From positions 17,236,001 through 17,300,000 of the forward strand of contig OZ038456.1 of the NCBI GenBank assembly GCA_964036195.1: a DNA stretch of 64,000 bases. Reading direction: 5' to 3'. Made by a program: the position numbers and the translations under genes. The notes under the pieces are model-generated. The model ran no database searches. It saw only the letters and a list, made by a program, of their open reading frames with translations, and had not been told where the DNA came from. Shown here piece by piece: positions 56,519-64,000 of this stretch (positions are counted from its first letter, which is position 1; every line of letters starts with the position of its first letter). This DNA comes from Sphaerolaimus hirsutus (lineage: Eukaryota > Nematoda > Chromadorea > Monhysterida > Sphaerolaimidae).

Positions 56519-57195
56519 CTAGTGACGTCGCCTGAACGTCGCCGAAATGGCATAATTTAAAAAAATTTTTTACAGACATTCCAAGTTTTCACGGAGCATA
56601 CCATTCGATGCAGCATAAAATACTGCATATACTGTGTGAATTTTACATGAAACCATCCATCCAGTGGTTTTTGTAGGATTTTGGAGTAGTTTGGCGAAAT
56701 TCTGAAAACTAGCGACGCTCGGCGACGATTTCTGTACATTATGTGTGTACAGCGACGCATCTTTCAAATGTGTAAATGGTTTTGAAAACTGGCATGTACA
56801 GCGACGTAGGGCGATGTCTCTTTACGTCACCGTCCATGTTCATTTTTCAAAAATGTTTACACATTTGTTGAAATATTTTACACATTTTACACCATCTACA
56901 TACTTATATAAGTCTCTAAACTATTATTTTTATTATTTTGTACACTACTGTTGCATTTTTCTATATCTGCATACGTTACAAACTAGGCAACGCGTATAGC
57001 GACGTTGGCGACGCGTCGCCGCTACAGGGCAACGCGTCGCCGTACGGTTTTCAAAAATGTTCTCCAAATATGAACTTTGTGACTTACCGAAACCAATTTT
57101 CAATCAATTTTCACTTTTTTGATTTTTGATTTCAATTTTTGCAATAAAAATTGCACACTTTTGAAAAGAGTACAGCGACGCGTCGCCCAGAAGAG
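56519..57195. mobile_element. GCGACG/CGTCGCC-arm element
   Basis: Words ACGTCGCC, GCGACGCTCGGCGACG, ACAGCGACG and CGACGCGTCGCC recur across 670 bp. The left edge TAGTGACGTCGCC begins with TAGTG. The exact right end and a duplication could not be set. Confidence 0.5.
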
Positions 57196-57663
57196 TTTTC
57201 AAAAAGGAACATTGAAAACCAGCTTGTGTGGCCACATTGTTGGGATCACAATATCAAAAAAAATTCTGGATTTGGGGTTGGGATCCCATTTGAACCTAAT
57301 GATGGATTGCGATGCTGAATCTAGAGATGAAAAAAACGTTTTTCAGTGACCCCATTTTTTTATAAAAGAACATTGTTTTTAAAATAAAATTGTTTTTCTG
57401 AAAAGCTCCCAGATATGGTAATGGGTTCACATATGCAGGTATGTGAGACAACTGGCAGTACTTGTGATGTTATATAAAGCCACAGAATGGCTTAGATTTT
57501 GACCCGGAAATCACGATTTCGTCATTTCTTGGCCATGAGCCAACTCTTTCTTTTTTCGATTTTGTCAGGTGCATTACTCGCATAACTCGCGATTTTCTTT
57601 GCTCGTGCATGCACTCCTTTGTTTTCACTGCCCTCAAAGCGCAGCTTTTGATCTTTTGATCTT

Positions 57664-58185
57664 TTGACGCTTTTGAATACATATACATATAAGGAAAGAC
57701 GTTTAATAACACAGAAAATGCTTAAAAGTCAAGAAGTTCTGAGATATAGAACAAATGACGATATTGAGATCAAGGGGGTATATTATAATGAGCTGCACTG
57801 GTTTGCAGCTCGGCAGAATGCATTGAGAAAATGGGGGAGAACTGGTAGGAAGACCTGTACACACTGTTCCAGTGAACATGTACAAGTTCAACTGAACAAC
57901 CACCACGTGCTTTTTGTGTGTGAGTTCAGCGCAAAAGAAAGACATAAACTCGAAACAATTAGATGCTCGGTGCCGTGCTAATGGAGAAATGACTTCCTGC
58001 AATCAAATACTTGCCACGCGCATCGGAAACAAATTGATATCCTAATCAGGGCATGTATGCAGCAGGGAATAGGCTGACGGTAAATTAAAAGACAATTGTA
58101 TCGAATTGGGATGGTGTCAGATGAGAGGAGCGTAACCCTGAAAGGGGTAGGGCTCCGCATCACGATGTTTGTTTAATTTAATTTA
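57664..58185 (+). mobile_element. Possible 3' end of a LINE-like element
   Basis: A 105-residue open frame (57664-57981) has TCTHCSSEHVQVQLNNHHVL followed by FVCEF. This gives the spacing C-x2-C-x14-H-x4-C, as in C-terminal cysteine/histidine motifs of some LINE reverse transcriptases. About 200 bp after the stop is a (TTTAA)n-like tail, GTTTAATTTAATTTAATC. No reverse transcriptase core is present, so this would be a 5'-truncated copy. A host-gene fragment cannot be excluded. Confidence 0.35.
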
Positions 58186-58368
58186 ATCTATGCCAGGTGA
58201 ATTTCGTTGCACCAACACATCCATGCACACTATTACCATCCCACACACATTATGGTATTACACTATTGTCTACATAATTGCATAACTGTGTGCGCGGCTA
58301 ACGAACAGTGGTGATTATTTTCCCCGCAGCGCACCACCTGTCTGTCTGTGAAAGTGGGCGAAATTGCA

Positions 58369-58446
58369 CTTGGTATGGGTGGGAATCGAACCCCCGTATA
58401 AATATTTAGACCACGGGCGCCGCGGCCGCTAGACCACAGTGGCGGA
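58369..58446 (-). other. tRNA-like sequence (SINE head or tRNA pseudogene)
   Basis: On the minus strand GTGGTCTAGCGG resembles an A box and GGGGGTTCGATTCCCACCC is a B box. The anticodon arm does not fold cleanly (an expanded loop GGTCTAAATATTTAT) and the acceptor ends do not pair. It is therefore a tRNA-derived SINE head or a pseudogene, not a functional tRNA. Confidence 0.5.
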
Positions 58447-58448
58447 CC

Positions 58449-58643
58449 ACAATTTCTACCTGCCGTTCTGTTTGAGGTGCCGTTTAATTGGAGGCTGTCG
58501 TTACATTGTTTTCGTGAGTGAAAAAGCGTGCCGACACCTGCGATCCTACTGGAGGTGTTGTTCTATTGGAGGTGCCATCCTATTGGAGGTATGCTGTTCT
58601 ATTGGATGGAGGTAAATATGCCGTTCTGTTAGCAAAAATACGG
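58449..58643 (-). mobile_element. CCAATAGAACGGC-arm MITE, right end
   Basis: TACTGGAGGTGTTGTTCTATTGG-type units end in GCAAAAATACGG followed by TA. The matching opposite end is at 58923-58990 in the other orientation (CCGTATTTCTTCTAATAGAAC). Confidence 0.55.
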
Positions 58644-58922
58644 TAATCCATCTCTCAATCGTGTCCAAAATCGAACATGATGAACGGTCGACTTTTTATT
58701 CAGATAAAGATTTCAATGATTTTACGTCAAAATTTGAGACTTGTCTGTGACTCGTGTAGTCCGCTGCAAAAAAAAGATTTGATTTGATTTGAGACGAAGC
58801 AAAATTAAATTTCGACGACATAATTTCGACAAAATTTCGACGATGGCAAAATAAGTATCTCCGGAAACGGTGGGCAGTGCAATGTGCAGTTTAAAACGTT
58901 TTGGATACGAAAGATGGAATAC

Positions 58923-58990
58923 CGTATTTCTTCTAATAGAACAGTATACCTCCAATAGAACGGCACCTCTAATAGAACGGCAGGTAGAAA
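58923..58990 (+). mobile_element. CCAATAGAACGGC-arm MITE, left end
   Basis: It starts CCGTATTTCTTCTAATAGAAC after TA and repeats CTCCAATAGAACGGCA. It is a variant of the GAAGGGC family with GAACGGC. Confidence 0.6.
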
Positions 58991-59029
58991 TTATGTCGGG
59001 AGTGTGCCACAGTGCCAAAACACAAAAAT

Positions 59030-59280
59030 AGGTAGATATACTCCAGTTACTTTACACCCTGCACGCGTGGTTCCCGCTGGAAGCGTGCCAACTATTTTTT
59101 GCGCATGCGATTTTCATAAAAAAGTTGAAAAAGTCATCGCTGTTATACCGCTATACTTTAACACATTCACAACAATGATTTTCTTTATCTTTTACACAAA
59201 AATCGCGTGCTTCATCATTGGCACGCTTCCAACGTGAGACATAAATGAGTGCGAGGGCAGAGTATCATGCCCGCCGAGTA
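59030..59280. mobile_element. Hairpin MITE, second copy
   Basis: It matches 42190-42440 closely. GGAAGCGTGCCAACT at 59080 pairs with TTGGCACGCTTCC at 59218. The short open frame here aligns with one at 42200, but the changes do not look constrained as protein. Confidence 0.6.
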
Positions 59281-59529
59281 TAAAATATGGATGGCGAGAA
59301 CGTTCAAAGCATTCGAATAGATATTTAGCTTCAAATTGATGCTCGGATATTAAAATATTGCTAATATTGTAATATTGCACACTATTACACAAACTAATGT
59401 GTAGCTGCAATGCAAATTAGCGGTAATAACTACACCATGTACATTGCATACATGATGTACATCATTTCGGAGGGGGGGGGGTATTTCGAGGGAGGGGAAT
59501 TTCTTTTTCAATAGAAGAGCGCCATTCTA

Positions 59530-62100
59530 TACTTTCATCAACTTTTTTTGCCTACTCTTTTATTCACAGAAAATAATCGTTGTGTGGATGCGAGGTGAAA
59601 TGCAGTGAAGCTTGTCTTCACCGAGCTAGTGTTTACGTCACAAAAATCTACCTGTTTATTTTTTATACATTTTCTGATGGCATACGGTAGATCCGCGTGC
59701 GATGCAATATGCGGCAGACAATAAGTTTGTAGCTTCGGGTTTCGGCGTGATGGAAATTAATTTCATTTGGTTGCTTAGTTATTAATACTGTATATCCTAG
59801 AGTAAGTTCCCGGAAAGTTACTTTTCATCAAACTTTTTGACTGGGGAGTTAAACGAGGGTGAGGAATTTAGTAGGAGAAAGTCCATAGATTCTAAAAGTA
59901 TTGCAAAGAATTTGTAAAGTTGAAAACTTTCTCTAATTTTCTGATTTTCCTAATTTTTTTCACCACCAGAAAAAAACACTTTCTAGAAAACTTACCAATT
60001 CGAAAAATCGATGTCTTTCAGCATTTTTCGTTGATTATAGATATTTATAAAATTCAGAAACACAATTGAAATCATCAATTCCCCATGGATCTAATCATAG
60101 CGGCAGCCATACTTGTGCAAATATGTCTGCGTTAACAGCCTAAGGCCGCAAATTATAAAGATGCATCAAAAACTTCGAACATCAAGTTCGAAAATGTGAT
60201 AATTTAGTGGAAAAAAATCGAAAATTATTCCGAAAATTATTTAGAAAAAAAACTTAAAAATTTAAACACGTTTTCTAGAATGTTTGCCATCTTTATAAAA
60301 AGCAGATGCGTAGGATAATAATTGATAAAATTCTGCAATTCGGCAATTCCGGAGCTGATTTCACATCTTTTCAAGATATGAAGGATAACCGATTTTCCTT
60401 TAAAAAGACGTTTTGTGTTTTGAATTTTTCAAAACTGAAATTTTGAGTTAAATTCACAAAAAAATACTGTAATACTGTTTTTATTTCTGTGTTATCAGTG
60501 AAAGCTCAAGTCTTATTTGTATAAAAACGGAGTTTTGAGGAGGCAGAAAGAGGTTCAAGGCAAAAACAGTGATGTTTCATGCATGCTCAGATAAAACTCA
60601 AAGTACGGTACCAATGCATGGAAATAACATTTATATACAATGTAGGCTCTGTTTCCTTTCTTGACTAGCTAGTGAATTGATTTGAAATGTAATTATACTT
60701 GAACACGCATATCCCTTAAATGATAGACTTGTTGTGACTAGTGATGTAAAAGCACTGGGGCACCAGCACTAACACCACACATACTAGTTCGCATGGTTCC
60801 AATTTGAAAACTCATTATTTGGTTTGCAAACCGTGCAAATACTGTGCCACAATCACCCAAAGTGGGCGTGGCTTATGTTGCCATCATTATTTTTGCTTCA
60901 TTTTCATTTGATGAACACATTTGTGAAAAATGTGAAGCAGACAATATAATTTTCTGTGAAAAAATTACACATTGTAGGACTAGCGGTAAATGTCACGTGA
61001 TGGTGAAAACTTCACTGTTTTTTTTTGTTGTATATTTTGGAGATTTTTGCTGATCACATAATTTTTTTAAATAAATTTTTTTTTATATGTTCAAATATAT
61101 ATATATATTTATTCTGTAATACGTTTTAGATGATATCCATCTAGCATATATGTTTAGCATTTTTTCTCTTTCATTTGGTTGTTGTGGTGTTGAGCAAAAA
61201 TAAAAAATAAAAAAAAACAAATAAAATTATCTCACATGAAATTTTTTTAAGATGGTTTTGACTGAACATGTAGGTACAATTTTTACACACATTACATCGG
61301 CTATTTTTGGAATGCAAAACTAAAAGAATTTGGATAATAAAAATAAGCAGAAGGAAAAAATAATATTTTATGAATATAAAACCATATAATACAAATATTA
61401 GCATGCATACAGCCACATCTCAGTTCAAGTGAAAGATAAAAATTGGTAGAATCAACAAGAATTAACTGTATTTGAACTATCCCATTTAATTGTGACTATT
61501 TAATTTAACAAAAGAATTAAATGATAGCGACATTGTATTCAATTATTGCACCAAAAATGAAAATGAAGCATTCAAGTTTTTAAGAATAATGCCAAAAATG
61601 AAAACTCAGCAAATGGGAAAACTGAAAACAAACAAACAGCCCTCATAAGTCTTTATCTAGCCCAGGATTTGTCCTCTTATGGTCTAGGCAACAAATAAAT
61701 GTTATCAGCCAGCATTTATTTCAGGTTTTAAAAAATTTACAAAAAAATACTGTGGGACATATCATAAGTAAATACAGCTTGCTATGCAGTTGTCCATGTA
61801 TTGTGCATCAAGTGCAACATGACAGCAAAACAAGAAAACAAAATCACTGAAAAAAAGTTATTTCATTTTTACGGAATTTTCACATTGTGTGACCCACCAT
61901 TAGATAGAGAACATAATTCTGTATAAGACCTCCCAATTGAACTTTCTGTGACTACCCAGTGTCAAGACACATTGCTGGTGACTGTGACTTGCCGAAACTA
62001 TTAATCGATAATGCTTGTACTCCCAGAAAACAAAAAATTTAAAATATTCGTTTAAAATTTAAAAGTTTAAAAGTTTTGAAAACTGAATGGTAATGCGTCA
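59530..62100. other. Stretch without recognised gene
   Basis: The sequence is AT-rich. A TAGTGATGTAAAAGCACTGG end at 60738 is a relative of the GGCGCC family terminus, and 60780 onward has GGCACCAG-type words for a short distance. 61120-61200 resembles 55590-55700. No coding signal is convincing. Confidence 0.5.
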
Positions 62101-62101
62101 C

Positions 62102-62734
62102 TAGGGTGTCAAATTTCCGTTTTCCGTTTTTCGTTTCCGTTTTCCGCAGGCAATTTTTTTCCGTTTACCGTTCCGTTTTCCGGCTGCTGAAATTTTTTTC
62201 CCGTTTTCCATTCCGTTTTCCGGCCGATTTTTTCCCCGTTTCCGCTTTTCCGGCTCATTTTCCGTTTTCCAGCTAATTTTTCAGTTTTTCCGCCTTTTTC
62301 CGTTTTCTACCTCAATTTCCAGTTTTTCCGCCTTTTTTCCCACATCATTTTACCTTTTTCTGGCTCAACTTTCTGTTTTCTGTATCAGCCAAACTGGTAA
62401 ACATTCATGCAGATTGTCAATCATGTAAAAACATTCTGTTTCCAGCAAAATTTCTGCTAATTTTTTCCACTTCCAGCAAAATTTCAGCAAATTTTATCTG
62501 TTTTCCGGCAAAATTTCAGCAAATTTTCCCATTTCCGTGCAAACTTCATTTTTCCGTTTCCGTTTTTCCGGCCCCTTTTTCCGTTTTCCGGCCGCTGAAA
62601 TTTATTTTCCGTTTCCGTTTCCGTTTTCCGCCAAGTGCAATTTTTTTTCTGTTTTACGTTCCGTTTTCCGGCCGCTGAAAATTATTTTCCGTTTCCGTTT
62701 CCGTTTTCCGTCAAAAATTTTTGTTGAGACCCTA
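62102..62734 (+). mobile_element. CCGTTTTCCG-arm hAT-like element, copy 2
   Basis: It starts TAGGGTGTCAAATTTCCG and ends TTGTTGAGACCCTA. It has the same TTTCCG/TTTTCCGGC texture and the shared centre TTCTGTATCAGCCAAACTGG. The flanks TGCGTCAC and GTGGCCAC have decayed beyond a clear duplication. GGTGCC words at 62740-62880 belong to a GCACC-arm neighbour. Confidence 0.85.
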
Positions 62735-63115
62735 GTGGCCACACGGGTGCCAGTGCAGTGCTTTTGCAATTTTTACAGGTGCCACCCTGGCGCCGGTTCT
62801 CTTTTTTCAAAATAGCACTGGTGTAAAAATAGCACCGGTGCCGGTGTGGTGCGGTGCCAATTTTCTCTGGTGCCAGAAAAAGTGGGGCACCAGGAAAGCA
62901 CAGACACAATCCCAATTGCATGAAATCTGCAGCTTTCCGGCACATGCGTGTACATTTTAAAAGTGCCCCAATCAAATGCAATTTGAACATGCTGAAATGT
63001 GCTTGTAGTGGCTTTTTAGTGTTAAAATATCTTTGCGATAATTTCAGGCATTTGCATTGCACGCGTTGACAGACTTGTTACAAGTCATTTTGTTGCAATT
63101 ATGTATTTATGATTA

Positions 63116-63646
63116 CCGTATTTACTTCAATAATTCCCCCCTTGAAAAATTCCCCCCTCGAATAATTCCCCCTGTTAGATGCGTGAGGAAAAAATAATCC
63201 CTCCCCTGAAATAATACTGCACATCTTTTAAAAAACAATTATGAAGCCAGACCAAGTATAAAAAAAGTGTCTGGTTTGATTCATCCAATGGAAATACAGT
63301 GCATCCGGTGTGCAGCAACCCAATGGAAGTGCCTCCCATTGGAGATGGAACATAAATACATGCGTATGTTGTGTGTACACATTGTACATAATGAACGTAA
63401 ATAGGTACGCTGATACTGTTGAGTATGAATTTTAGGCATTTTATAAAATGTTGTGTGCAATTTGAACAAAAATGTCATGTTCTCTTAGTAATAAAGCGTA
63501 TTTTGCAAAATGAATTGATAGAAACATGCTTGAAAACTTTGACGAAATAATAATCCCCCCGGGAATAACTCCCTGCTTGAATAATCCCCCCTCAAAAAAG
63601 TCTGACGAAATAATAACCCCCCAGGAGGATTATTCAAGCAATACGG
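63116..63646 (+). mobile_element. TCGAATAATTCCCC-arm MITE
   Basis: It is flanked by TA, starts CCGTATTTACTTCAATAATTC and ends GGATTATTCAAGCAATACGG. The arms have CTCGAATAATTCCCCC and GGAATAACTCCC units. The centre is unique. Confidence 0.82.
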
Positions 63647-63648
63647 TA

Positions 63649-64000
63649 TTTATGTCTACAATTAGAATTCATTCAGACTGACTCCAGAGCTGTTATAAGT
63701 ATTAAAATTTTGTCATGAGTACGCACATGGGTAAATATTTACTTTCATTTTTACCAAACCCATAAATACTCAGGTAAAACATTTTATTTTTACCCAGTAC
63801 CTGGGTAAGATTCCGTAAAAGTATTTTTTCGTCACGGGAGCATAACATTGAGTAGGTATTTTTTGAAACTTTTTGTCATTGAACCGTAAAATGGAGCATT
63901 TTTCTTACTTGCAAAAAAGTGTATAGTTTTCTGGATATTCTATGTGATTAGCGTTCTAAAAATCTCTGGGAGATTTATATTTAAAAAATCTCAGAAAATA
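63649..64000. other. Right edge of window
   Basis: GGTAAATATTTAC and TTTTTACCCAGTACCTGGGTAAG words at 63725-63810 suggest the arm of another palindromic element. Nothing else was recognised. Confidence 0.4.

Noticed and set aside
58369-58446. Functional tRNA gene
   Set aside because: A and B boxes are present, but the acceptor ends do not pair and the anticodon arm does not fold.

Overview
This is a nuclear genomic window from an intron-rich invertebrate animal. It is AT-rich by eye, has GT-AG spliced genes, an RNA polymerase III type tRNA gene and many short transposons. The encoded proteins align clearly with both human and fly homologues but are close to neither, so I do not name a phylum. 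There is one 200-base assembly gap (47495-47694).

Two protein-coding genes were rebuilt by hand, exon by exon, from reading-frame continuity and splice phase. On the minus strand at 2435-4715 is a four-exon MCFD2 homologue (261 residues): a secreted, two-EF-hand partner of the ER-to-Golgi cargo receptor LMAN1/ERGIC-53, carrying an unusual Gln/His-rich insert. On the plus strand at 5245-40236 is a 34-exon Son of sevenless (SOS) gene (1697 residues; every intron phase matches). It has a histone fold, DH, PH, REM and CDC25 domains and a proline-rich tail with several SH3 ligands. The two genes are head to head with about 530 bp between start codons, so they probably share a promoter. A tRNA-Glu(CTC) gene lies in SOS intron 32.

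Almost everything else is short non-autonomous DNA transposons. Two guilds dominate. The first has ends of the form YARNG (TAGGG, CAGGG, TAGTG, TAACG) and makes 8-bp target-site duplications, as hAT elements do; I found ten perfect duplications. Each family carries long subterminal arms built from its own short motif: GGCGCC, CGATAT, GGGATC, CCGTTTTCCG, TTCGAA, TTTTTTAAAA or G-tracts. The second guild is flanked by TA and starts with CCGTAT, with arms of TCGAAATACCCCC, TCGAATAACTCCCC or CCAATAGAAGGGC. Elements are nested up to three levels deep. No transposase gene is visible, so these elements would depend on enzymes encoded elsewhere.

Layout: 1-2434 repeats; 2435-4715 MCFD2; 4716-5244 shared promoter; 5245-40236 SOS with element-filled introns; 40237-64000 no convincing gene, a dense field of nested elements plus possible LINE and tRNA-like remnants. 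SOS would act at the plasma membrane in receptor-tyrosine-kinase to Ras signalling and MCFD2 in the early secretory pathway; apart from their shared promoter I see no functional link.
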